From JAOUEA01 sp963810915 (GTDB lineage Bacteria; Actinomycetota; UBA4738; HRBIN12), in assembly GCA_963810915.1 (NCBI GenBank), contig CAWEPH010000006.1:434001-498000 (forward strand): 64,000 nucleotides of DNA. The letters run 5' to 3'. Shown piece by piece: positions 46,139 through 53,931 of this stretch (position 1 is its first letter; every line of letters begins with the position of its first letter). The notes below the pieces were generated by a model, which was not told where the DNA came from, searched no databases, and was given only the letters and a program-made list of their open reading frames with translations. A program made the translations under genes and the position numbers.

Positions 46139-47259
46139 GGGCGGCGCTCCAGATCGACCAGCTCTGGTTCCGCCAGCCTGGCGGCATCGGCACCTACGTG
46201 CGGGAGCTCGCGGACGCGCTCGCGGCCACGGGTGATGTCGAGCTCAGCCTCTTCCATTGCCGCTTCGCCGAGGGCGGTCCGGACCCCGAGTGGCTCGGAC
46301 GGTTCGCCATCGAAGAGGTGCCGGGGCCCATCCGCACGCTCTATCCGCAGTGGTCCCTTCTCGGACGCCCGAAGCTTCCGCCCGCGTTCCAGGCGTTCGA
46401 CGTGGTGCACGCGACGAACCCCGTGAGCGTGCCACCGCTGCGCAAGGGCCCGGCGCTGGTGGTAACGGTCCACGACCTCGCGCACCACCGCTTCCCGGAT
46501 CGGTTCCCGCCGCGATGGCGGTTCCTCTACGGCGCCGGGGTGCGGGCTGCGGTGAAACGGGCCGACGCCCTGCTGGTGCCCTCGAACGCCACCGCGGACG
46601 ACCTCGTGGCGATCGCCGACGCCGATCCGATGAAGGTGCACGTCACCCCGCTCGCGGTACGCCCCATCGAGAGCGCCGCAGACGGCGCCGAGGCCCGCAG
46701 GCGGCTCGGGGTCACCGCACCCTACGTCCTGTTCGTCGGCACCCTCGAACCTCGAAAGAACGTCGTGAAGCTCGTGCGCGCCTACCGACAGGTTGCGCCC
46801 GACGTGCCGCACGCGCTCGTGCTCGCGGGACCCGACGGCTGGCACACCGAGGACCTGGAGGAGGAACTGGCGCGGGAGGGACCGGGCACGGTGATCCGCA
46901 CGGGCGTCGTTTCCGACGACGATCTGGATGCCCTGTACCGCGGCGCGTCGGCGTTCGCCTACCCGTCGAGCTTCGAGGGCTTCGGCCTGCCGGTGCTCGA
47001 GGCGATGGCCCGCGGGGTGCCCACCGTCACCTCGAACGCCCCGGCGCTCGCGGAGGTCGCGGCCGGCGCCGCCCTGCTGGTGGAAGCGGACGACGTGGCG
47101 GGGCTCGCCGACGCCCTCGCGCGCATGCTCACCGACGAGACCCTCGCCACCGACCTCCGCTCTCGAGGGCTCGCGCGCGCCGCCGGGTACACGTGGGCGG
47201 CGACCGCGCGAGCGACGCTCGAGGTCTACGCTCTGGTCGCGGGGTCAGCATCCGCATGA
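46135..47259 (+). CDS. GT4-family glycosyltransferase
   Basis: The 374-residue GT-B protein begins MRAALQIDQLWFRQPGGIGT (glycine loop), with VTVHDLAHHRFPDRF in the acceptor half and FVGTLEPRKNVVKLVRAYRQ, VIRTGVVSDDDLDALYRGAS and SFEGFGLPVLEAMARGVPTV in the donor half. It is similar in layout to the transferase at 2804, especially the DLAxxRxPD and EPRKN motifs, so the two may be ancient duplicates. The start overlaps the cupin stop, and the GT2 gene starts at its own stop (ATGA). The three genes probably modify one surface glycan or glycolipid. Confidence 0.9.
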   Translation: MRAALQIDQLWFRQPGGIGTYVRELADALAATGDVELSLFHCRFAEGGPDPEWLGRFAIEEVPGPIRTLYPQWSLLGRPKLPPAFQAFDVVHATNPVSVPPLRKGPALVVTVHDLAHHRFPDRFPPRWRFLYGAGVRAAVKRADALLVPSNATADDLVAIADADPMKVHVTPLAVRPIESAADGAEARRRLGVTAPYVLFVGTLEPRKNVVKLVRAYRQVAPDVPHALVLAGPDGWHTEDLEEELAREGPGTVIRTGVVSDDDLDALYRGASAFAYPSSFEGFGLPVLEAMARGVPTVTSNAPALAEVAAGAALLVEADDVAGLADALARMLTDETLATDLRSRGLARAAGYTWAATARATLEVYALVAGSASA

Positions 47260-48197
47260 AGGTCACCCTCATCTCCACCGTCTTGAACTGCGTGGATCGT
47301 GTGGCGCCGTTCCTGGCGTCCCTGGAGGAACAGACCCGGCGACCGGACGAGGTCGTGATCGTCGACGGAGGCTCCTCCGACGGCACCGCCGAGGCCTTCC
47401 GCGCCGGGTCGCGCGTCACGGTGATCGACGCCCCCGGGGCCAACATCTCCACCGGTCGGAACGTCGCGCTCGCCCACGCCTCCCACGAGGTCATCGCGGC
47501 CACCGATGCAGACTGCGAGCTGGATCCGGGCTGGCTCGCGGCGATCGTGGCGCCGCTCGAGGACGGGGCCGACGTCGCCGCAGGCTTCTACCAGCCCGTG
47601 GCCGAGGACTTCTTCCAGCGGTGCGTGGCCGCCCTCAATCTCCCGGCGGACGCCTCCGAGGTCGACCCGGCACGGTTCATGCCGAGCGCCCGGTCCGTCG
47701 CCTTCCGCCGCGAGTCGATCGACGCGGTCGGCGGTTACCCGGAATGGCTCGACATCGGCGAGGACATGTGGGTGGATCACCGCTGGCGCGAGCTGGGGAT
47801 GGACATCCGCTTCGCGCCGGACGCCGTCGTGCGATGGACGCTGCGGCCGGACCTCCGATCGACCCTGACGCAGTACTTCCGCTACGCCCGCGGCGACGCG
47901 CTCGCAGGGATGCATCCCGAGCGCCACGCATTGCGGTTCGCCGTCTACGGAGGGCTCGTCGCCGCACTCGTCTCCGGACGGACCTGGCCCAAGCTGCTCG
48001 CGGCAGCCGGTGCGGTGGCGTACGCGCGCGCGCCGGTGCGCCGCGCCTGGCGGCGGATCCCCGACCCCGCCGACCGGGCCAAGGCCACGCTGGCGGTCCC
48101 GCTGCTGCTGGGCGCGACCGACGTCGCGAAGATGGCGGGCTACAAGGCCGGGCTCCTCCGCCGCGTCCGCGGACGCGACCCTCAGTCGTACACGTAG
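47256..48197 (+). CDS. GT2-family glycosyltransferase with C-terminal membrane anchor
   Basis: The 313-residue protein has the GT-A fold opening VTLISTVLNCVDRVAPFLAS and EVVIVDGGSSDGT, the metal-binding ATDADCELDPGW, and an EDMWVDHRWRELGM substrate/catalytic segment. The C-terminal part has one or two hydrophobic stretches (VYGGLVAALVSGR, LLAAAGAVAYARAPV) and basic sequence suited to membrane attachment. It is inverting, and probably adds a sugar to a lipid-linked or polymer acceptor. Its 3' end overlaps the convergent hydroxyacyl-CoA dehydrogenase gene by 16 bases. Confidence 0.88.
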   Translation: MKVTLISTVLNCVDRVAPFLASLEEQTRRPDEVVIVDGGSSDGTAEAFRAGSRVTVIDAPGANISTGRNVALAHASHEVIAATDADCELDPGWLAAIVAPLEDGADVAAGFYQPVAEDFFQRCVAALNLPADASEVDPARFMPSARSVAFRRESIDAVGGYPEWLDIGEDMWVDHRWRELGMDIRFAPDAVVRWTLRPDLRSTLTQYFRYARGDALAGMHPERHALRFAVYGGLVAALVSGRTWPKLLAAAGAVAYARAPVRRAWRRIPDPADRAKATLAVPLLLGATDVAKMAGYKAGLLRRVRGRDPQSYT

Positions 48198-49045
48198 AAG
48201 CCGCGGCCCGACTTCCGCCCGAGGTGGCCCGCGGCCACGAGCCGTCGCAGGAGGCTGGGCGGGGCGTAGCGGGGATCGCGGAACTCCTCGAAGAGGACCT
48301 CGCCGATGGCGAGGGTCGTGTCGAGGCCAACCAGGTCGGTGAGGGCGAGCGGGCCCATCGGATGGGCGAGCCCCAGGTGGACCGCCGCGTCGATGTCCTC
48401 GCGCGTGGCGAAGCCCTGTTCATAGAGGCGGATCGCGTCGTTCAGGTACGGGATCAGGAGTCGGTTGACGATGAAGCCGGCCTCGTCGCGCGCCTGGACG
48501 CAGGTCTTGCCGAGCACGTCCGTCCCGTACGTGCGGATGAAGGCGAGGGTCTCCTCGCTGGTGGTGATGGCGGGCGTGAGCTCGAGGAGCTGCATCACGG
48601 GCGGAGGGTTGAAGAAGTGCAGCCCGACGACGTGGGTAGGTCGGCCGCTCGCCACGGCGAGCTCGACGATGGGGATCGAGGAGGTGTTGGAGGCGAGCAC
48701 GACCCCGTCGCGGGTCACCTCGCCGAGACGGGCGAAGATGCCGAGTTTGGCGTCCAGCTGCTCCGTGGCGGCTTCGATCACCAGATCCGCGTCGGACAGG
48801 GCATCGAGGTCGACCGCGCCCTCGATGCGTCCGAGGAGCGCCTCGGCGTCGGCGGCATCGAGCTTGCCACGCTCGACCCCCTTGCTGACCGATCGCTCGA
48901 TCGTGGATCGGCCGCTGTCCGCCAGGTCCTGCGAGCCCTCGACGAAGGTGACGCTCGCGCCCGCGCGCGCCACCACCTCGACGATGCCCGAGCCCATGAG
49001 CCCGCAGCCCACCACCCCGACCCGACGCACGTCCGCAACTTCCAC
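48182..49045 (-). CDS. 3-hydroxybutyryl-CoA dehydrogenase
   Basis: The 287-residue enzyme reduces acetoacetyl-CoA or oxidises 3-hydroxybutyryl-CoA. It has the NAD site VGVVGCGLMGSGIVEVVARA (glycine motif), ATEQLDAKLGIF, ASNTSSIPI, the catalytic His in VGLHFFNPPPVMQLLELT and FIVNRLLIPYLNDAIRLYEQ with GLAHPMGPLALTDLVGLDT in the C-terminal half. Length matches single-domain Hbd (280-290). The acidic residue after the second strand suggests NAD rather than NADP. GTG 49045 fits the family start. With thiolase and Ccr it could make crotonyl-CoA from acetyl-CoA. Confidence 0.92.
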   Translation of the reverse strand: MEVADVRRVGVVGCGLMGSGIVEVVARAGASVTFVEGSQDLADSGRSTIERSVSKGVERGKLDAADAEALLGRIEGAVDLDALSDADLVIEAATEQLDAKLGIFARLGEVTRDGVVLASNTSSIPIVELAVASGRPTHVVGLHFFNPPPVMQLLELTPAITTSEETLAFIRTYGTDVLGKTCVQARDEAGFIVNRLLIPYLNDAIRLYEQGFATREDIDAAVHLGLAHPMGPLALTDLVGLDTTLAIGEVLFEEFRDPRYAPPSLLRRLVAAGHLGRKSGRGFYVYD

Positions 49046-49093
49046 CGTTCGGCCACTCCCTCCGGATGTCGCGCTCAGCCTACAATCCATGCC

Positions 49094-49672
49094 ATGTCTG
49101 CCCATCGCGTGAACCGTTCCGCCGTCCTGGGCGTGGCCGCGGGCGGCGTGCTGCTGGGGCACTGGATCACGTACCAACTGGCGAGCCCACATACACACGC
49201 CCGCGAGATCCTGCTCGCGCGCACCGGTCACGTCTATCTGGGCTTCGTGAACGACCTCGGCATCGCGCTCACCCTCGCGGCGGTGGCGGCGGTCGTCCTC
49301 GGGCATCTCACGGACCGCGACCAGCCGCCCGCCGGGGTCGGGCGCTGGTTCCTTCGTCTCGCCTGCTTCCAGCTGAGCGCGTTCCTCGCGATGGAGGTCG
49401 TGGAGCGTGTCTCCATCGGCGCGCCGCTCGCAGATCTGATGCACCACGGGCTCCTGCCCACCGGGATCGCGGTCCAGGTGGCCGTCGCCCTGGGCGGCGC
49501 GCTCGCGGTGTGCTGGCTCCTGCGGGCTGTGGGGCGCCTGCAGGAGATCCTGGCGCAGCCCGCGCCGACACCCGCGTTCGCCGTCGTGGCCCGGCTCGTC
49601 GCCACGGCTTCCGCCCCGGCCGCTCGGCCGGCGGTCGCCACCGTCGGGATCCGCGGTCCTCCCCCTCACTGA
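49094..49672 (+). CDS. Multi-helix membrane protein of unknown function
   Basis: The 192-residue protein has four to five hydrophobic segments: NRSAVLGVAAGGVLLGHWI, NDLGIALTLAAVAAVVLGHL, FFxLACFQLSAFLAMEV-like and GIAVQVAVALGGALAVCWLL. The region HWITYQLASPHTHAREILL is His-rich just outside the first helix, and a His pair occurs in DLMHHGLLP. Its C-terminus is Pro/Ala-rich. The His placement, together with the copper operon starting 57 bases downstream, makes metal handling possible but unproven. It is divergent from the dehydrogenase gene (48-base gap). Confidence 0.65.
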   Translation: MSAHRVNRSAVLGVAAGGVLLGHWITYQLASPHTHAREILLARTGHVYLGFVNDLGIALTLAAVAAVVLGHLTDRDQPPAGVGRWFLRLACFQLSAFLAMEVVERVSIGAPLADLMHHGLLPTGIAVQVAVALGGALAVCWLLRAVGRLQEILAQPAPTPAFAVVARLVATASAPAARPAVATVGIRGPPPH

Positions 49673-49729
49673 TCGGTTGAACCGCGCCACCGCAAGGGGC
49701 GTACACACACCGAACAGAGAGGATCCGTC

Positions 49730-50389
49730 ATGGATGTCCGTTCGCGAGCCCGCGGGCTCGCCGCGCTGGCGCTGGCCGGCGCACTCCTGCTGATGATGAA
49801 CGGCACGGCCCTCGCGCACGCGGAGCGCTCCGCCGGACCGTTCGACTACGAGATCGGGTTCGGGACCGAGCCCGCCTATGTCGGCCAGCCCAACAGCGTG
49901 CAGTTGATCCTGAACAAGAACGGCAAACCGGTCACCGACATGACCGACCAACTGAAGGTGGCGGTGTCCTTCGGCAGCGACTCCGCCGATCTCACCTTCG
50001 AGCCCAACTTCGAGGTCGGCGGCGACGGCGAGCCCGGGGACTACCGGGCGTGGTTCGTCCCGTCGCAGCCCGGGAAGTACACCTTCCATCTCACCGGCAC
50101 GCTCGACGGCACGGAGTTCGACGAGACGGTCACGTCGGGTCCGGATACGTTCAACGCCGTCCAGGAACTAGCCTCCGCCTCGTTCCCGCAGGTGAATGTC
50201 CCCTCCAATGAGGATCTCGCCTCGCGGATCGATCAGGAGTCGCAACGTGCCGCGGAGAGCGCGACGGCAACGGCGAATGCCGCGAGCACGGCGAAGACCG
50301 CCAAGAACATCGCGCTGATCGGCGTCGTGCTCGGCGCCCTCGGCCTGATCGTCGGCATCGGCGCGCTCGCCACCAGGAAGCGCACTTAG
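49730..50389 (+). CDS. Exported beta-rich protein, first gene of the copper operon
   Basis: A GAGAGG ribosome-binding site precedes ATG 49730. The 219-residue precursor has a signal peptide (cut near ALAHAE, residue 29), leaving His as an early mature residue as in CopC-like proteins. An immunoglobulin-like domain (about 35-140: YVGQPNSVQLILNKNGKPVT, YRAWFVPSQPGKYTFHLTGT) follows, resembling YtkA/FixH-type copper-related proteins. There is a coiled Ala/Ser segment and a C-terminal membrane helix (about 193-213) with a KR anchor. The next gene begins at the base after its stop. A periplasmic copper-handling role is inferred from context. Confidence 0.7.
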   Translation: MDVRSRARGLAALALAGALLLMMNGTALAHAERSAGPFDYEIGFGTEPAYVGQPNSVQLILNKNGKPVTDMTDQLKVAVSFGSDSADLTFEPNFEVGGDGEPGDYRAWFVPSQPGKYTFHLTGTLDGTEFDETVTSGPDTFNAVQELASASFPQVNVPSNEDLASRIDQESQRAAESATATANAASTAKTAKNIALIGVVLGALGLIVGIGALATRKRT

Positions 50390-50962
50390 GTGCTCGCCCA
50401 CGCGGGGGGCGCGGACGAGACGCTCTCGGTCGTCCTGCTCTTCGCGGGGCTGTGGATCGGCTGGGCGGGGTGGTCCCGGCTCAAAGGCAAGGGGTTCCCC
50501 CGCCTGCCGATCCGCGGCGCCTACGCGCTCATCGGGGTGGGTCTCGCGGTGGCGGTCAGCGCCGCCGTGATCCCCCGGATGGTCTTCGGGCCCACCCTCA
50601 CACCCGCCGGGGCATCCCCCGCGGCCGTGCGCCCCTCCTCGACGGCGACGATCGGGTTCTCGAGGCCCAGCCCCGGCGCGACGGCACGAGGGGATACGCT
50701 CGAGGTCGTCATGACGCTCACCGGCGGCACGATCGTGGATGCGACGAGCACGACGCTCACCCCGGACACGGGGCACATCCACCTCTCGGTCGACCGCAAG
50801 CTCGTCTCGATGACCTACGGGCTCGTGCAAGAGATCCCGCTCGCGGGGCTCGCGCAGGGTCCCCACACCCTGGAGGCGGAGTACGTGGCCGCCGACCACG
50901 GACCCTTCGACCCGCCGGTGACGGCCACGGTGGACTTCACGATCGCCGGGAGCGGCGGGTGA
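50390..50962 (+). CDS. Membrane-anchored GHIH...ADHGPF protein
   Basis: GTG 50390 follows the previous TAG directly. The 190-residue protein has two hydrophobic segments (about 12-28 and 42-64), a Ser/Pro/Ala linker and a beta-domain (about 95-190) with PDTGHIHLSVDRKLVSMTYG and EYVAADHGPFDPPVTATVDF. These two His-bearing motifs recur in the lipoprotein at 52934, so the domain is duplicated in the operon. No known enzyme matches. The clustered His (GHIH, DHGPF) suggest metal binding. It overlaps the CopC-CopD gene by four bases (GTGA). Confidence 0.65.
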   Translation: MLAHAGGADETLSVVLLFAGLWIGWAGWSRLKGKGFPRLPIRGAYALIGVGLAVAVSAAVIPRMVFGPTLTPAGASPAAVRPSSTATIGFSRPSPGATARGDTLEVVMTLTGGTIVDATSTTLTPDTGHIHLSVDRKLVSMTYGLVQEIPLAGLAQGPHTLEAEYVAADHGPFDPPVTATVDFTIAGSGG

Positions 50963-52932
50963 GCGGCGTGCGCCGGCTCTCGCTGCTCCTCGTCCTGGCG
51001 ACCTCCGCCGTCCTCGCCGCCGCGCCCGCCGCCTGGGCGCACGCCGGCCTGTCCTCGTCCGATCCCGCTGCGGGCTCGACGGTGCCCACGGCGCCCGCCA
51101 CCGTCACGATGACCTTCACCGAGTCGCCCGACCCGACGCTCTCGGTCGTACACGTTCTGAACACGAGCGGCTCCGACGTGGAGGCCGGACCCGCGTCGGC
51201 GTCCGGCCCGGACCAGCTCAGCGTGCCGCTCCCATCCGACCTCCCGGACGGCACGTACACCGTCTCCTGGCGCGTGGTGTCCCAGCAGGATGGGCATGTC
51301 ACCGCGGGGACCTTCAGCTTCGGGGTGGGCGTTGCGCCGCAGGCGCCCACCGGCGGCTCGACCACCTCCTCCGCGACGACCCCCGCGCCTTCGCCTCTGA
51401 GCGTGATCGGCAAGTTCCTGTTCTATGCCGGCCTGGTCCTCGTCGTCGGGGCCGTCGCGACGGGGCTCTGGGCGTTCGGCGGCCATGTGCCCGCGCGGCG
51501 GCGGCTCCTGGCGATCGCGGCCGCGGCCACGATCGCCGGTGCCCTCGCGATGGTGGCCGCCGAGAAGAGCGCGATCGGCGTGAGCTACGGGGTCCTCTTC
51601 CACTCCAGCGCGGGGAAGCCCCTGATCTGGCTCGCGGTCGGCGCGGCGGCCACCGCCCTCGGCGCGCTCTACGCGTCGCGCGACACCTCGCGGACGGCCC
51701 TCGTCACGGCGGGGGTGGCGGCCGCGATCACGATGTACACGCGTGCGGAGGGGGGCCACGCGGCGGTGGGCGGGTGGATCCAGATCACCCTCCAATGGGT
51801 CCACTTCCTCGCGATCGGCGTGTGGATCGGGGGGTTCGTCCCCGTGCTCCTGCTCCTGCGAGAGCGGCGCCGAGCCGGGGAGCCGCCGCCGGCGGCCGAG
51901 GTGGCGGCCTACTCGCGCCTGGCGGGCTACGCTCTCCTCGCGGTCGTCGCGTCGGGCGTCCTGCGCGCCACGAACGAACTCGGAGGGCTGGGCGCGATCA
52001 CTCACCTTTTCGGCACGTCCTACGGCACCGTCCTGGCGGCCAAGGTCGCGCTCGCGGCAGCCCTGATCGCCCTCGGCGCAGCCAACCGCTACCGCTCGAT
52101 CCCTCGCTTGAAGGAGACGGACGCGCCGATCCGACGGATCCTCTCGGTGGAGGTGTTCGGCGCCGTCGGCGTGCTCGCCCTCACGGGGCTCCTCACCGGG
52201 CTCGCGCCCAACCCCATCGCGACGCCAGCGCAGGTCGCGCCCGCGAACGTCACGGCGTCGGGGAGCGACTTCGCCACGACGATGAAGGTGACGCTCACCG
52301 CGGCGCCCGGCACCCCGGGCGCCAACCGCTTCGACGTGGACGTGAACGACTTCGACACGGGAGCGCCGCTCGACGTGACCTCGGTCAGCCTGCGGTTCCT
52401 CCTCGTCGGCCGACCCGACGTGGCCCCCAGCGACCTCGCGCTGAAGCCTCAGGGGGACGCGTGGACCGCCGAGGGAGACAACCTGTCGGTCGCGGGAGCG
52501 TGGGACGTTACCGCGACGGTGCAGCAGGGCGCCGAGGCCTCCGAGGTGCACATGAGCCTGAGCACGAGGATTCCCGCGCAGCAGGTGACCATCTCCTCGG
52601 AGGCCCCCGGCCAGCCTGTCCTGTACACCTTCACGCTGCCCGGCGGGCAGGAACTCCAGATCTACAACGACCCCGGCTCGGTGGGTACGAACCAGCTCCA
52701 CGTCACCGCGTTCGACACCCAGGGGCAGGAGCTCCCGCTCGCCACCGTGAGCGTGGTCGCGACCCCGCCCGGCGGCGCCCCGAGGTCCCTCCAGACCACA
52801 AGGTTCAGCAAGGGTCACTTCCTCGCGCTGGTGGAGCTGACCGAGGGCACCTGGCACTTCGACGTGAGCGCAACCGCCCGCGACGGTACCGTGCTTCCAG
52901 CGTCCTTCGACCAGAAGATCGGACAGGGGTGA
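50959..52932 (+). CDS. CopC-CopD fusion copper resistance/transport protein
   Basis: The 657-residue precursor has a signal peptide ending AWA before His28 (the usual copper-binding N-terminal His of CopC). The CopC domain (28-125) has TMTFTESPDPTLSVVHVLNT and the second ligand loop SQQDGHVTAGTFSFGVG. A CopD membrane domain of about eight helices (about 145-400) follows with WVHFLAIGVWIGGFVPVLLL and INR-like turns, and an extra soluble beta-rich C-terminal region (about 420-657). It should capture copper outside and pass it through the membrane. It is the core of the operon; the extra C-terminal domain is unusual. Confidence 0.88.
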   Translation: MSGVRRLSLLLVLATSAVLAAAPAAWAHAGLSSSDPAAGSTVPTAPATVTMTFTESPDPTLSVVHVLNTSGSDVEAGPASASGPDQLSVPLPSDLPDGTYTVSWRVVSQQDGHVTAGTFSFGVGVAPQAPTGGSTTSSATTPAPSPLSVIGKFLFYAGLVLVVGAVATGLWAFGGHVPARRRLLAIAAAATIAGALAMVAAEKSAIGVSYGVLFHSSAGKPLIWLAVGAAATALGALYASRDTSRTALVTAGVAAAITMYTRAEGGHAAVGGWIQITLQWVHFLAIGVWIGGFVPVLLLLRERRRAGEPPPAAEVAAYSRLAGYALLAVVASGVLRATNELGGLGAITHLFGTSYGTVLAAKVALAAALIALGAANRYRSIPRLKETDAPIRRILSVEVFGAVGVLALTGLLTGLAPNPIATPAQVAPANVTASGSDFATTMKVTLTAAPGTPGANRFDVDVNDFDTGAPLDVTSVSLRFLLVGRPDVAPSDLALKPQGDAWTAEGDNLSVAGAWDVTATVQQGAEASEVHMSLSTRIPAQQVTISSEAPGQPVLYTFTLPGGQELQIYNDPGSVGTNQLHVTAFDTQGQELPLATVSVVATPPGGAPRSLQTTRFSKGHFLALVELTEGTWHFDVSATARDGTVLPASFDQKIGQG

Positions 52933-52933
52933 G

Positions 52934-53356
52934 ATGCGCCTGAAGATCTGGCTCCTCGCGCTCGGGCTCACCGCCGTCGTCACGGCGTGCTCCGGCGGAA
53001 CGTCGCCATCCTCGAGCGCCACGGCAACGGCCACGCAACGGCCCTCCAGCACGGCGGAGCTCACGATCGTGAGCCCCACCAACGGAGAGGTCGTGAAGGG
53101 TCCGAACGTGGCCGTGAAGGTCGACCTCACGGGGGCGAAGATCGTGCAAGTCACCAGCACGGATCTGAAGCCCGACGAAGGTCACATCCACGTCAGCCTG
53201 GACGGACAGCTCGTCACGATGACCTCGGGCACGGAGACGACGATCCGCGACGTGGCGCCCGGGCACCACGTCGTGCAGGTGGACTTCGTCGCCAACGATC
53301 ACGGGCCGTTCTTCCCCAACGTGGTGGCCGTGACCTCGTTCGAGGTGAAGGGGTGA
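52934..53356 (+). CDS. Lipoprotein with duplicated GHIH...NDHGPF domain
   Basis: Starting one base after the CopC-CopD stop, the 140-residue precursor has a lipobox (VVTACSGG, Cys19) and a Ser/Thr/Ala linker. A beta-domain (about 42-140) has KPDEGHIHVSLDGQLVTMTS and VDFVANDHGPFFPNVVAVTS. Both motifs align with the second half of the protein at 50390, so these are paralogous domains either side of copCD. Layout also recalls DUF4399-like proteins. Membrane-anchored metal binding is inferred from the His pattern and operon. It overlaps the CPBP protease gene by four bases. Confidence 0.68.
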   Translation: MRLKIWLLALGLTAVVTACSGGTSPSSSATATATQRPSSTAELTIVSPTNGEVVKGPNVAVKVDLTGAKIVQVTSTDLKPDEGHIHVSLDGQLVTMTSGTETTIRDVAPGHHVVQVDFVANDHGPFFPNVVAVTSFEVKG

Positions 53357-53931
53357 GCGCGCGCGCGGGACTGCCGACGAGGACCGCCGGTCGGTCCGTC
53401 GGGTCCATCGCGCTCGTGGCCCTCGGCTGCACGCTCCTCGTGCTGCGCACCCGCGTCCTCGTGCTCCCCGACGGCGACCGGGTGGCGTGGCTCGCTCTCC
53501 TGTACGGCGGTCTCCTCGTGGCCTCGCTGCTCGTCCCGCTGCCCGCGGATCGGCGGAGGGCCCACCCGACCCTGATCCTGGTGATCGGCCTGACGGCCGT
53601 GGTGGTCGCCGGCTGGGCGGCCGGGCGGCCCACTTCTTACGCCTTCGCGGCATGGGCGCTCCCCCTCGCGATCCTCGCCGCCGTGGCCGAGGAGGCCCTC
53701 TTCCGGCGGGTGGCCTACGGCGTGCTCGAGCCCTACGGCGCCGTCACGGCCGTCGCCGTGACGGCGCTCCTGTTCGCTGTGATCCACATCCCGCTCTACG
53801 GAGGCGCGGCGTTCCCGGTCGACCTGGGCGCGGGCCTGCTCTTCGGCTGGCAGCGATGGGCCGCCGGCACCTGGACCGTCCCCGCGGCGACGCATGCCGC
53901 GGCCAACTGCCTGGCGGTGATCCTGCGATGA
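53353..53931 (+). CDS. CPBP-family intramembrane metalloprotease
   Basis: The 192-residue protein has about six hydrophobic segments and the CPBP/Abi signature: ILAAVAEEALFRRVAYGVLE (EExxxR), LFAVIHIPLYGGAAF (His) and PAATHAAANCLAVIL (final His/Asn). These residues form the metal site of type-II CAAX-prenyl protease-like enzymes. GTG 53353 overlaps the preceding stop, and its own stop overlaps the next start (ATGA). In this operon it may process exported partners, such as the lipoproteins, but its substrate is unknown. Confidence 0.85.
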   Translation: MSARAGLPTRTAGRSVGSIALVALGCTLLVLRTRVLVLPDGDRVAWLALLYGGLLVASLLVPLPADRRRAHPTLILVIGLTAVVVAGWAAGRPTSYAFAAWALPLAILAAVAEEALFRRVAYGVLEPYGAVTAVAVTALLFAVIHIPLYGGAAFPVDLGAGLLFGWQRWAAGTWTVPAATHAAANCLAVILR

